Assembly (NCBI GenBank): GCA_029959195.1
Contig: CP114120.1
Location: 2,356,001-2,420,000, forward strand
Length of the DNA stretch: 64,000 bases
Source: Dictyophora rubrovolvata
Lineage: Eukaryota > Basidiomycota > Agaricomycetes > Phallales > Phallaceae
Reading direction: 5' to 3'
The notes under the pieces are model-generated. The model was not told the origin of the DNA. It searched no databases and was given only the letters and a program-made list of their open reading frames with translations. The position numbers and the translations under genes were made by a program. Positions 1 through 11,224 of this stretch are shown in pieces; the stretch's first letter is position 1, and each line of letters begins with the position of its first letter.

Positions 1-562
1 TTTTAGACTTATGTATAACGTCAACGGCTTCCGCCTGGATATACCCGAACATATATACATACTATCTCATACGGTCTGGAGCCAACAGCAAGAACTTGAG
101 CGATCAATTAGATCAAAAGAAATCATTTGTATCCCTCAGGCGTGCATTAATAACGCTGCATCCGTACCGTGGTCATGGACTGCTCGTCAAGTTGTCCAAG
201 TTCGAGATTCGATCGTGCATGTGCAAATTGTGTTTCGGCTTTGCGTCTGTCCAAGTTTCAGAGTGATACAAGTAAACAGATTCTTCATCTAGTAAGCTGC
301 ATTTGATTTGAGGATTCAATGTTGTACCCTTGGCGACTGCTTGATACAATTTAGCGTGTAAAACGTGTTGAGGATATTGTCATCAAACTTACCAGTAACA
401 ATCCAACTCGTTACAAGTACATACTCCTGTTTGTTTGGATAGATCTAACCAGAGTGAGAAAATGGTCACATACGTCAAAGTGCTATATATATTTATAAAT
501 GTGCTCGCGACTAGCATAAAAACACCGTCGCGGGGTCAATATTATCCATAGCCCAGTAGGGT
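1..562. other. Non-coding or unassigned left flank
   Basis: I see no supported gene here. Short open frames lack splice context and family resemblance. An AT-rich TATATATATTTATA run at about 485-498 lies 65-80 bases before the ATG at 563 and could be its TATA region. Confidence 0.5.
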
Positions 563-1168
563 ATGAGTATGCAACCACGCCGCTACTACATTCGAACCAA
601 GAAATGCCTAGCCATTGATCCCGTAGTTCCTGTCATTTATCCTCCCATTGACGTCCCTGTGAGCCTACTGTTCAACACTGTTTGGACGGTACAGCCAACT
701 TTATTTTCGCGTAGATTATTTTATTCTGAAATCTCCGGACAGAATGGTTGGAGTATCAAGGAAACGGATGACAACCTAGTCAGCATAAGTGATGTCAACA
801 TTACTGAGTATAAATGAATGAAATCGATGTAGGCTTTATCCACTGATCCCGGTTGTCTAGACGTATGTGCGTTTTAATTTAATGATAGGACAATCAACTA
901 TTCGCGTCAGTTTCAAATCCGCTGGGGAGAACACTTTGGAGGTGAGGACTTGGTTAGATTCCGAGTCGAAAACAACCTGCTGACTTGTCAATCACTATCA
1001 CCGCAACATCAAGGCCTCGGACGGAGACTTACTTTTGACAAGGAGTGACCCAACCGACCTCACGCAGGTAATGATCAATACTTCTATTGCCTACCACCCT
1101 TGTCCATAATGTTGAGCTCGTGTCGATCTGACGCTCCGAGTCAGCTCTTCGTGACTGTGAACCCTTGA
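563..1168 (+). pseudogene. Diverged copy of the beta-trefoil (I66-like) inhibitor family
   Basis: This is a fifth member of the family whose intact genes lie at 54.9-60.0 kb. Exon 1 (563-658) starts MSMQPRRYYI and keeps the Y-P-P-I-D-V-P block that reads Y-P-P-P-D-V-P in the intact copies. An exon 2-like segment (from 743) keeps a G-W-S-I and T-E-Y-K pattern. An exon 4-like segment (about 1008-1067) keeps a D-L-L-L-T core, and an exon 5-like segment (1112-1168) keeps S-D-A-x-S-Q-L-F. The exon 2-like frame meets a TGA where the relatives have the Trp after YK, and no AG precedes the exon 5-like segment. I therefore read it as decayed or spliced unusually. The homology is fairly clear; whether it still makes a protein is not. 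Confidence 0.5.
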
Positions 1169-2301
1169 ACTTCAATGCAAGGTCATAATTCAACCCAACG
1201 GCAATCTATTGGTCCGTCTATAAAGTATTTCGTTGTAAAAGCATGGAAAGAAACATGTCAATTGAATTGCAATTGAAAGCGCTTTTTGCGAGCCAAAATG
1301 TTCGGTCGGAGTTGCATGCCTGGATTTTCATACTCCGTCATCATTACATAAGATCTGATGAGCCAATGGGGAAAAGCCCTCACCGCACACTTTTAAAAAC
1401 CCACTGTCAACACGGATGAATTCTCTCGCCCCATGTCTCCGCCTCTCAGACACTTCCCCCGATCTTTCTGTCATGGTTTCTAGTGCCTCGTGGTGCTACA
1501 GTCGTTTCTGCTTAAAGAGTTTTATATTAAATAATCACCAGTGATAACAACTGGCCTATTTTCGACGAATGGTGGCCACCTGCAGAACTGGTTGTATATA
1601 ATATATAACATGCGGTGGTCAGCAAATCCAGTTCGCTCACAGAGCCTCCCATACCTCGCCGACCTCTTGGACAGGATTAGAGAAGCGAACAGGAGTTTGA
1701 TTTCGCCACCATCTTACTGGGAACCCCCGCAGCCATTTTTTATTCAAGCATTACTGAAGCACTGTCAACGGCTTACTCCACGGTTCACAGGATCTAGATG
1801 ATTAATTCCATCGACCTTCAATCACCCTGGTTGCTTTGGGCATCTCGTTAACATTTCACTAGAGCCAACTATTGGTACAAGGGCTAAACGTCAGCGGAAC
1901 GAGGGTTCTTAGCTCATTGGTTGAGAAAAGCATCTACGACGACATCTGACTATCTTAACGACTGGCTACAATACACTTAATTGACAAATATCGGAACATT
2001 TCTTCCCTGTGTACCTGTCATTCAATCGTAGTTGTCGCCAACTTCCAGGTCGATTTTTCCCGTCCAATGGCCATCTAACGTCGCTATTCTGCTTGTCAAA
2101 AACATGCCCTAAATATCTGTCTACCTCGCATAGGCTAGCTCAAAACGAATTACCTTTTGGAATTAGTTTGTTCCTGTGCTATCCTTAAGCTAGCGTGCGC
2201 CCATAGACGCCCATATTTGCACACAGTAATATCGGTTCTTTTGCCCCGTCTGCTTCCCAACTCCGTCCAAATCGATCTCTGCCTGTATTTAAAGTGCAAC
2301 T
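1169..2301. other. Intergenic region before the copper transporter
   Basis: No supported gene. An 86-codon open frame at 1541-1801 has no recognisable motif and no clear splice partners. The last few hundred bases presumably hold the copper-transporter promoter; I could not pick out a specific site. Confidence 0.4.
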
Positions 2302-2981
2302 ATGGATATGACCTCTGACATGTCTTCCAATTCCACGATGATGGGAATGATGAAGCCTTACCTCCATTTCACTCCCGGTGACTTTCTCTTCTTTTCCAAT
2401 ATCCAGCCAACTTCAACTGGGGCAGTGGTTGCGGCTTGCTTAGTCTTGTTTTCTCTGGCCTTCATCGAGAGGCTTCTTGCTGCTTATGGTCGTGTCACGG
2501 AAAAAAAGTGGAATGACGAGTATGTATCGTGCTTTTCCTATGATTTTTGCTCCCTAAAACTGGACATTGGTTCATTCAGACTTACGACCATCATTCATGC
2601 GAGAAAGCGTCCTATCGTTCCTCAATCTTTGCAATCCAGGTCTAGAATTTATCCTCATGAGAAGAAAGGAGGTTTTGACACTGACAACGATGTCGAATCC
2701 ATGCAAAGTGTCAACGTTGTGAAGGCCCCTCGTGTCTTGCCTTTTGTCTCCAAGATTGAGATCAAACGTGGTCTTAACAGAGCCGTTGGAAGTCTTTTCA
2801 CTTATACCCTTATGTTGGCTGTGATGTACGTACTCGACTTCTTTTCTGACGTCGGTATAGGCTCAATCGTCATCTGCTTAGGACCTTTAACGCAGCCTTC
2901 ATCTTGTCCATAGTCATCGGACTGGGAATAGGAGAAATGGCTTTTGGAAGATTCGGATTTTCTCCAGTGTCTTCCATTTAA
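2302..2981 (+). CDS. Ctr-family copper transporter
   Basis: Predicted high-affinity copper(I) channel subunit with three membrane segments; Ctr proteins work as trimers in the plasma or vacuolar membrane. Exons are 2302-2519, 2580-2825 and 2882-2981, giving 187 residues. The first intron has a canonical GTATGT donor. The N-terminus is Met-rich (M-D-M-T, then M-M-G-M-M), as expected for copper capture. The first membrane segment lies at roughly residues 40-62. After the cytosolic loop, the second segment holds M-L-A-V-M, matching the family MxxxM motif, and the third holds G-L-G-I-G, matching GxxxG, before ending in E-M-A-F-G-R-F. The length is usual for compact fungal Ctr proteins. I infer Ctr2-like rather than Ctr1-like from size only. 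Confidence 0.88.
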
Positions 2982-3769
2982 GAAATCCAAGACTTGTAAA
3001 TTTTGTGAAAGCGCTATCTATGAAGCCTTTTTGTTCGATCCTTGTGACTTTTTAGTGTTAGGAAATTCAATTTGTTGTTCGTTTGAATAAAGATCTAGTG
3101 TTGTCTCGTATCGCTTATCGCAGTGAAAGTCGTACTGTATCCTTTTTCTAACTTTGGGTCATGTTTGCCAAATACCCTTTGAAAAGCTTTTGGTCGTGTT
3201 GTTATTTTCTGCTAAGCCAACTCTCAATGTAGTTAAGGCTTTATCTATTTACTATTCTTGTCGTACTCGAAGAACAACACTTCTTTCAATGAAGCAGAAA
3301 AGCCCGTGGCTATGAGACTTGTCACGGAACGAACGGACCGGCGCAATTTCTGCCGCAGTGAGCACGACAAATAACGTAAGCCCTTCGAAGTTGGTATGAA
3401 TTTCAAACTATTTTACTCCAGATTAGAATTCATGTTTACTGAGTGCATTTCGGAAGCTGAAAAAGCATTTGTATTTAACCCCTTGACAAGGAACGCAGAT
3501 ACAACCCCTCCATTAATTGGAGGTCTCTGGAAACGCTAATCGATATTAATTGCCCAGGCATTGATTGGCAAGCCTGCAGTCAGCGACAAAACAGCTTGTT
3601 TATCCATAAACTAAACTGGTATCACAATTTTGCGTCATTTGAACATACAGTGTGTATCTCATGAGCAACAGCTGATGTGGAACTTGGTGGCAAGACGTGG
3701 CAGCAAGTGACGGCACGGGCGCCTCGGCGTTGCCACTTCACTGACTCTCCCTCATACATACCATAGCAA
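2982..3769. other. Intergenic region, copper transporter to Derlin
   Basis: This holds the 3' end of the copper-transporter transcript and the Derlin promoter. An AATAAAG sequence at about 3088 could be a polyadenylation signal. I see no further gene. Confidence 0.4.
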
Positions 3770-4877
3770 ATGCCTGTTGGCATCGAAGCCTGGGTGACTG
3801 AAATTCCTCCAGTTACAAGGGCATGGCTCGTCCTGTCAATAATAACTAGCCTAGGAGTCGTAAGTGCGCTATTAAATTGAAACTGAACCTAAGTTGACGC
3901 TCCCCGATTCCTATCAGCAATGTCAACTCATAACTCCTCTACAATTGTATTTTAGCTTTAAATCTGCTATAGGGAACTGGCAGGTAATTCTTATATCGTT
4001 CGTATCTTACTTTCCGAGCTAACATCAGTTTTCTAGCTATGGCGGATATTCACAACATTCATATACTTCGGTCCTCTATCTTTGGATTTCGTCTTCCATC
4101 TCTTCTTTTTGTGGGTGACTCTAAACCAAACTTCTTGTGCATATCTTCAATGCTGAGGCGTCTTCTTTCAGCATGAGGTACTCACGTATGCTCGAAGAAT
4201 CTTCATTTGCAAATCGCAAAGCAGACTATTTCTGGCTCTTGACACTTTCTGGCATTCTCCTTCTGGTACGTTAATACACGCGACATACATATCTTCTCTT
4301 TTTCCAGCGTCTGTTTAAGGAATAATTTAACCCTTACAAATGAGTTCTAGGCTCTATCACCTTTGTTCAATCTTCCATTCCTATCATCCCCATTGGCTTT
4401 CGTGCCCATCTACTTCTGGTCCCGACGACATCCCTCAACGCAAATCTCGCTATTCGGACTTTTGACCATCACGGCGCCTTATCTTCCAATTGCCCTTATA
4501 GCCTTTAGGTCGGGTTTTTCTTCTTCTTTCCTTCCTTCCTTCTTTATCTCTTCAATCTGCGTTCCATTTTTTTGGGATGGGAACACGTGTTGACTCAATT
4601 TTCCATCTTTTATAGCTGGTTCATTAACGGCACCTGGCGTGCAGCTGCAGGCGATCTTGTAGGCTGCGCAGTAGGCCATGTTGGTTGGTTCATTCGTGAC
4701 GTATGGGTACGGGAAGTTCCCGGCGGAAATTTGGGCTGGGGGAGCAACGCACCAGCTGCTATGTGAGTTTTTTTTTTAGCTCTTCATATACACACACACA
4801 TATATACTCATTTCTTCACCCTACCCAAATGTTCCATTTTATTCTTTGTTAGTCGACACTTGTTTGGAGAAGACTAA
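3770..4877 (+). CDS. DER1: Derlin (Der1-like, ER-associated degradation)
   Basis: Derlins are catalytically dead rhomboid relatives in the ER membrane that help move misfolded proteins to the cytosol for proteasomal destruction. Seven exons (3770-3859, 3918-3983, 4037-4110, 4172-4265, 4351-4508, 4616-4762, 4853-4877) give 217 residues with consistent phases. The N-terminus runs M-P-V-G-I-E-A-W through I-P-P-V-T-R, the family start. Trp54-Arg55 forms the conserved WR motif, followed by F-G-P-L-S-L-D-F. The later R-Y-S-R-M-L-E-E segment is also typical. Several hydrophobic stretches fit the rhomboid fold. The gene runs convergently towards the YTH gene at 5.7 kb. Exon 3/4 joining (donor GTGGGT) was chosen because it restores F-M-R-Y-S-R. 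Confidence 0.9.
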
Positions 4878-5696
4878 GGGGAGACACTAGGGTGTCGAGA
4901 TATCACATGAACAAACGATATATCCATAATAATCATTGTAACTCAAGGGTTCAGCTTTGCATCTCTGTAACTTATGATCAATAAAAAGGCACGCACGTTA
5001 CATGTGTGGAGCAGCCTATCCTCCGTTCGAACTATACAGTACGTCATTCAGGATTCAAAACGACATTTGAACTCTCAAGGAAAAATACCCATCGGAGAGA
5101 AAAGTGCAAAACCCAGCGCACCTGCTGCGTGTATTTTTGCCAAGTACGAGGTGTTACAAAACATGATGATGAAACTAGACTATGGATACATAGCAACATA
5201 GAAGGAATATTTCCGAGGGTTGTTAGATTGGGAATTGAGACGGGAGAGAATAGAAAACAAAGCTTGTAGAAGAAGAACAAAGGAAAAAATGGACAGGTCG
5301 TTAACTTGTTTCGTGATTGACAAGACTACCGTCAAAAGTCGTCGTGATTCAGAAAGGAAAGGAAAGGAAAGGAAAGGAAAGGAAAGGAAAGGAAAGGAAA
5401 GGAAAGGAAAGGAAAGGAAAGGGAAAGCAAGGAAGAGAAATCTTTTCACATAAAACCCACGCGCCCCGTATTCCCAAATATAAAAAAAGGCACCACCTAA
5501 TGAAATACCGGCAAAGGAATGCCAGGATTAATCGGATGCCAGATTATTCCAGCTAATAGATTACTTTCTCGGTCTGTTTAAGAATGAGACAAAGTGGAGA
5601 GAATATAATCCCCGATCACACTGTGTGAAGATAACGACGATAAAAGGAACCGAATCAGAAGCATTGCAAGGCACGCAGGTAACATATCTCTATCGA
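4878..5696. other. Convergent intergenic region with a purine repeat
   Basis: This lies between the 3' ends of the Derlin gene (+) and the YTH gene (-). It contains a CA/TA-rich run at about 4790-4805 just upstream, within the last Derlin intron, and the GGAAA repeat listed separately. Open frames over the repeat are repeat translations, not genes. Confidence 0.5.
5356..5420 (+). repeat. (GGAAA)13 pentanucleotide microsatellite
   Basis: Thirteen uninterrupted GGAAA units make an all-purine strand of 65 bases, continuing as a near-perfect purine run on both sides. It sits between two convergent gene ends. Copy number is likely to vary between strains. Confidence 0.97.
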
Positions 5697-8600
5697 TCAT
5701 TCAGGCCTATGACGTTCCGGCATTGGTCTAGATCGGTTTTGACGACTGGTCTGGATATGAGCGGGGCTAGAGGATGAGTGGATGGCGCCACTAGCATTGG
5801 CACTAGCACTAGCACCACCACCACCACCACCAGCCCTGGCAGCTCTGGATCTAACCGGACTAGTGGGTGGACTACTAGCAGGAGGTTCCGCTGGTGGTGG
5901 CGCAGGTTTATCCCACTCGTCGAGTAATTGCTGACCAACTTTGGGCTCGACCTCAGTGCCGTCACGAGAAACCTTGACTTCTCGCCCATGGTTCCATGGA
6001 TTGCGTAAATGCTTAGTACGGGTGAACGGAAGCCTTTCCGTCCGAATCCATTCGATCTTAAATTCTTGACCTTTGTCAACCGAATCAAATACTTTTTCCT
6101 CGGCCCCTGCCTGCTCCTCAAAATATTCCTTCTCCGCATTTTGTATATCTTCAGTTATACCTTCACCATACGTATCTAGTCGCATAGATTTTACGTTGTC
6201 AAGTTTGTTGATAACCCCACTTGTGGAATGAGCCAACTTTTCGAGCGGTCGAGGCGACGGCTTCTCCAGATTGATTCGTCCATCTGGCATTACACTCTTC
6301 ACAGGTGCGTGCGTCCGTAGGCTTTCAACAGAAGTTTGAGCCAGGGCATAACGAATGTCGCCCTGGTCGGGATATGTCCCTACGGCACGCGTGAGGCTGG
6401 GCCGTGAAAGGCGACGATGTGGCTGGTGAGGCTCTGCTGGAGCGGTCGCTACCCCATGCACAGGTACTTCTTGGCTGCCCCGAACGTCGATAGCTAACTG
6501 AGGATTCTGCCCAGGTGTAGGCATGGGCGACTCGAACAACGGCTGACTCTCGCTCGGGGTAAGGAATCGACCGCGCCATGCACCTTCGTCTCTTTGCTTG
6601 GGAGATGCGACAGACTGGGATGGACTAGAGTCTTCAGCAGAGCTACCTTGTTCTTCCGGCTTTCGAGGGAATATAGGACCGGCCATCCTAAATACACAGC
6701 GATCAAAATCGCTTTAAAAGCTTCCTATAATCGAGGATACTTTACCTTGCGTATCCGAAGAATTCGCCGCTCCTATTCGCTGAGAAGATGAGATATACAT
6801 CCCTGCTGGTCCTATAAGCTTGATCAAGTATACCCTCATTGTGCGGCTGAGTTGACCAAACACCCCTTTGCAGACTAAAGTCCAGATCAAACTAGAAGTT
6901 TAACCAAATGTAAGTAAACACAACATTTAAAGGCAGCGTTATGTTTTACGTACAGGACTCAGAGACTTCAAAATGAAATATCTCTTCGGAAAGTACTCCC
7001 TTAGTAGACTCGAATTGGTCGAACTGAATGACCGACCACCTTGGCTTCCGGTCCGAGGCTTGGACTTGTCGTGTTGAGACAACGTCAAGTCACGAAGCGG
7101 GGTGAGAGGGGTGTGTGGCTCGTCAGTGTGAGACACGCTGCGTATGGGTGGGGAAGGATCGGATGACGAACTTGACGCTGTAAGATAGGTTGAAGGTGAC
7201 GTCGGTGGTGCGTCGACGAAGAACCCAGGTTCGTCTTCTCTTTTCTTTCTTTCCAGCTCCAGTTGCTCCGCAACCCAACGAGTGTGTAGACCGCGGTGAC
7301 GCTGAGCTCCAACGCCGGCCTCTAAATCGTCCTCCTTTCGACGCACACGACAGACTAGTTTGGGGCACTTATGATCGTGAGGTCGTAGAGGTTTTCCGTT
7401 GAAATGAGCGATGGCACTCTCAAGGTGAGCTTGCGATTCAAAGTTTATGAAAGCACAGTTCGACCGTGAGATAAGGAACACTGAAGATACTCCGCCCCAC
7501 TCTTCATTCGTAGGAGAAGATCTAGAAGAATGTTGAACCAGACGAGAAGGTAAAACCTTGGAAGCCCCTTCCGAATGTTGTAGAAGAGACTGGTTGAAGA
7601 ATCGCCATACTTCGTCATGAGTGGCGTCAGATGGAACATTTCCAACCCACATTACCCAATCTGAGCGATTAGCAGGTGGTGCAGGATGATAAGATTTCCG
7701 TGATCCACGTAGTGGAGAAGGAGGCATATCTGCAGCAGGTTTTCTCTGAGGCGAACGATTGGATTGGGATGAAGAAGTAACATTGGACGAGAGTGGAATA
7801 AAATATGTCGGGTTATGACGCAATGCCGAGGGAGATGGAGGCGGAAATGACGAGTCTTGAGATTGGAGCTGGGAACTTGGGACCGACTCTTGCCCAGACT
7901 GCTCGGGAGCAGTACTGGTAGAAGCCGAGGAGTATGGATGCTCAAAATCGTTGCGGTTCATCTGGACTGGAGCCTGATATCCTTGAACGGCATATACGCC
8001 GGGGTATGCAGACGCATCGTATTGGGTGCCTCTCGAAGGAGGAACGTAATACCACGTTCCTCCTTTAGACGCATCCTCCGGGGATGCGGGCGAATGCTGA
8101 GAATAGAAAGATGGAGGATAAGGACTAGGAGCGTAGGAGTAAATAGTGGGAGCGGGATATGCATAATGCGTTGGAGAAGGAACATGGGGGAAATGCAAGG
8201 GTGGAGGCGGAAAAGCATGCTGTTGTCCTATAGACTGAGCCGGCGGAACAATGTTCGGAGGTGGTCGTGTAGATGGAAAGGAGGGATTCCGGGAGTCATG
8301 GTCGGATTCGGAAGGTGCTGCGAAGTTATATCCACGAGTGAGAGGGGGGAAAGGAAGGGGAATTGCGCTTGGATCATGGGCGTGTATGCCAGGAAGAGCA
8401 AACGTTTGGGAGTAGTACCCCATTGAAGGCTGCATGGGCAACGAGTGGGGAGGTTGAGACGACATGTACTGTCCCAAATACCCCGAAGCAGATGGACCAT
8501 GAGGGGGAGGAGCAGGATACGGAGCAGGAGAAGAAAACGTTTCCGGATTAGAATGGGGTGGATAAAAGGAATGTGGAGGAAACGATTGACGAGGAAAGGA

Positions 8601-9562
8601 CGGCTGCACAGCGGCGGAGGTGGCATGTCTCACTGGAGGACGCTGAGAGTGAGGACGGGTAGAATCCGATGTACGCGTGTCGTGGTTGGAAGATGGAGGC
8701 GGTTTAGAAGAACTAGATCCGCCTCTGGCTGGCGACATAGAACTTGAAGGTGAGTTTGCGTCAGGAAATTCTTCCCTGGAAGAATTGGCACCTCTCGTTC
8801 CTCTCGTTGCACCTGGACTAGAGGGGGTTTGGGAAGAGTGTGGACTATTTCTGTTGGTATCATAGAACGCCAAAGAAGAAGAATGGGCAAGGCCCTGTCG
8901 GGGATGGCCTGAAATCGAAGGACGTGTCGGTTCAACGTTATGTGCAGAAACTTTTAATGGTTTGATAAAAATAATTAATGAGTGAATACTGAAAGACCCA
9001 GAAGGACAGAAGGACAGAAGAGAGAGAACAAAAACAAAAACGAAAAGAAGAATAATAAAAAGAAAGCCAACAAGGTCTAACAGAAAACAAAACCGGGACA
9101 GAAAGTCGCAGTCTGACCTGCCAAACTCTCCGCTCCTCTTCTAAGGAAAGAAAAAAATTGAGCGTAACCGCGAGAATCGCCTGGAATCCTGACGCGGTTC
9201 AACAAATCACTGATTAAGCGCCCAAATTTTTTGCACTAGACCTTGCGGGTGTGAAAATGGTGTTACTGTCGCTGTCACACGTATCACATGTCACAATCCG
9301 GCCGAGAAAGAAAGAAAAAAAAGAACACGAAGGAATTGACGGGAAGGCCGATTATCAACTCACCACTGTTGGTTTCACTGCTACTCGGAGAATCTGTAAG
9401 CAAGGCAGATAACGTGTCTTGCGAGACTAGGATGAAGGGTGGTGTCGATGTATTGCTACACGAAGACCTGGGAGACCTCGGTTTTGATTTAATGTTATTA
9501 CCAGACGACGTTGATTTGCTACGCCGCCCATTGTTATTGTTAAGGTATATCATCGGTAGCAT
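5697..9562 (-). CDS. RRM and YTH domain protein, predicted m6A reader
   Basis: Predicted reader of N6-methyladenosine in RNA. Exons, 5' to 3' on the minus strand, are 9562-9364, 8908-6954, 6891-6746 and 6687-5697, giving 1096 residues. After a long Ser/Pro/Tyr-rich N-terminus, an RRM spans about residues 485-590 (W-V-G-N-V, then C-A-F-I-N-F). The YTH domain begins near 705 (R-Y-F-I-L-K-S-L) and continues G-V-W-S-T-Q-P-H-N-E, with Trp730 the likely first aromatic-cage residue. It then reads D-V-Y-L-I-F-S and F-F-G-Y-A-R-M, and ends with H-L-R-N-P-W-N and S-R-D-G-T-E. About 200 low-complexity residues (roughly 774-974) split the domain. Exon 1 and its 455-base intron are inferred: the donor GTGAGT and acceptor TTTCAG are in matching phase, but the start is less certain than the rest. 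Confidence 0.85.
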
Positions 9563-10018
9563 TGCTTTTAACGCATGAGATTTGGTTTTGGAGAAAGGAC
9601 AGCTGAAGCAAAAACAGAACGCACAAGTACCTTATGTGATATTGTCTGCGACTAAAAATGCCTTTGAAGTTGGCAGATCTGAAACACAACAGGTGTTAGC
9701 TTTGACAAGCATTAAACATAAATGTATCAGAGCCACAGATTATTGTGTTTTCTCTCGGGGAAACTCGTTTGAACGTCTATGTTTAGCTTGAATGCGGTCC
9801 TGATGATACTATTGTCAGTCTGAGGAAGACGACTCAAATGAACAAGTCCTAACGCTGTGCTTGGTTTGTGGATATACGATTATGCGTGACCAAATGTTGA
9901 CTTGCGGTTGGTTGCTGTGAAGGTGGGTAGGTGGGCAGAGACATTGCACTTTATATCTAAACAAGATGCAGAAACGCACTGCAGGTTTCTCGTTTCTTCT
10001 TCCGTATAAAGTCGCGCG

Positions 10019-10054
10019 TGACGTCATGTCACTTTACGTCATCTTATTCACGTG
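10019..10054 (+). promoter_or_regulatory. Cluster of bZIP and E-box-type sites upstream of the YTH gene
   Basis: A perfect CRE palindrome TGACGTCA (10019-10026), a half-related TTACGTCA (10034-10041) and an E-box CACGTG (10049-10054) fall within 36 bases, about 460 bases upstream of the proposed YTH start. Such sites are bound by ATF/CREB-type bZIP and by bHLH factors respectively. The link to the YTH gene is inferred from position. Confidence 0.4.
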
Positions 10055-11204
10055 ATTCTTGTCTGCAAGGCACTGCTGCCACTGCATTCGAAAAAGGTTT
10101 TTCAGAACTGAATTTTATCATTAGACATGAACGGATCCTATATGATGTTACATTTTTTGGCTTACACAACTTGCATGTTTCCACTGAGAAATGTGCCCTA
10201 AAACCCAAAGTCCAGTTACCGAAGGAAATAGACGCCCATGGAAATGTGCAGAAAAACCCAGCAATTTCTCATATATTCCAGATCTGGAGAATACTCTCTA
10301 GAGAACTCTCATCAACGAAAAAATATTAAAGAAAATTACGGAGGAACACGCACATCAGGGTTCGATTAGGAATTGCAATTGAACAAGGTTTCGAGTCCGC
10401 TGGTGTATGCTTATGTTGTGGTGCAATGGGATGCTGGGGGAGGATCACATACGACGACACTTTATTACTGGCCCCACTTTTAAGTCTCGCTCGGAAAGTA
10501 CTACGTCACCGCTGATTAAGCCCTTCGTTGGGAATTGTGACGCCATAATAGTCACGAACGCGGACGCACCAGTGCAAACCGCAATCAGTGGGCAGGCACT
10601 TCACGAAGAACGATCGCGAGTTCTGGAAATTTCTCTGCCTATTGGCGTTGACTGTGATTAGGAGTACGTGACAGGCTGAAGCAGCATGTACCTGCATTCG
10701 TTCGACGATTCTAGCAGCTTCGCCCGAACGTTTGCTTCGGACTCGGCGGTTGAGCCTATCATTGAATATGATTCGTTTCATACATAAGGACCTAAGCAAT
10801 GATCCATAACCATAGCTCCATATCCACTTCTGATAAAACACGTACCACAATTGTAAAAGTGGGTTTGATACATTCATAAAACTTGAGGGCTTGAGGGTCC
10901 TTACTCATAAGATTTAGGTCTCCTGGTCGCCTGGCATTACAGCCATCGCAGATGAATTTTGTAGGGAATTCAGCTCCAATAGTGGAGAATTGCTGTTAAC
11001 GGTCATTCGGCCTAACTTATTCTCCAAATGAAAGAGTGAGGACGCGCTGAATTCAAGCTTGTAAGGTTTCCTTATTAACGCTTCGCCCATGGACTTATCG
11101 ACCAACCTCATAGATTCTTATTTTCACTTTGTCAACGTGACATACATACTAAGTTTGACCAAATCTGACGTACATGACGAGTAATGCTAAGTTCTGGGGT
11201 AGAC

Positions 11205-11224
11205 ACCCTACCGTACGGTAGGGT
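11205..11224. repeat. 20-base perfect palindrome followed by a T run
   Basis: ACCCTACCGTACGGTAGGGT equals its own reverse complement and is followed directly by TTTT. On the + strand it would give a strong hairpin with a U tail. No gene is assigned on either side. Confidence 0.7.

Noticed and set aside
5180-5556. Open frames rich in Lys-Glu-Arg-Lys-Gly or Phe-Pro-Phe-Leu-Ser
   Set aside because: They are translations of the GGAAA repeat on the two strands.
5697-6686. Separate 329-residue gene starting M-A-G-P-I-F
   Set aside because: Its start is the middle of a YTH domain; the preceding exons supply the first half in phase, so it is the last exon of the RRM-YTH gene.
6939-8873. Independent gene starting at the TTG codon 8873
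   Set aside because: There is no ATG at this position, and the frame continues upstream to a splice acceptor that matches the phase of an ATG-bearing exon.
10359-10369. tRNA-like B box GGTTCGATTAG
   Set aside because: No matching A box or cloverleaf arms are found at suitable distances on this strand.
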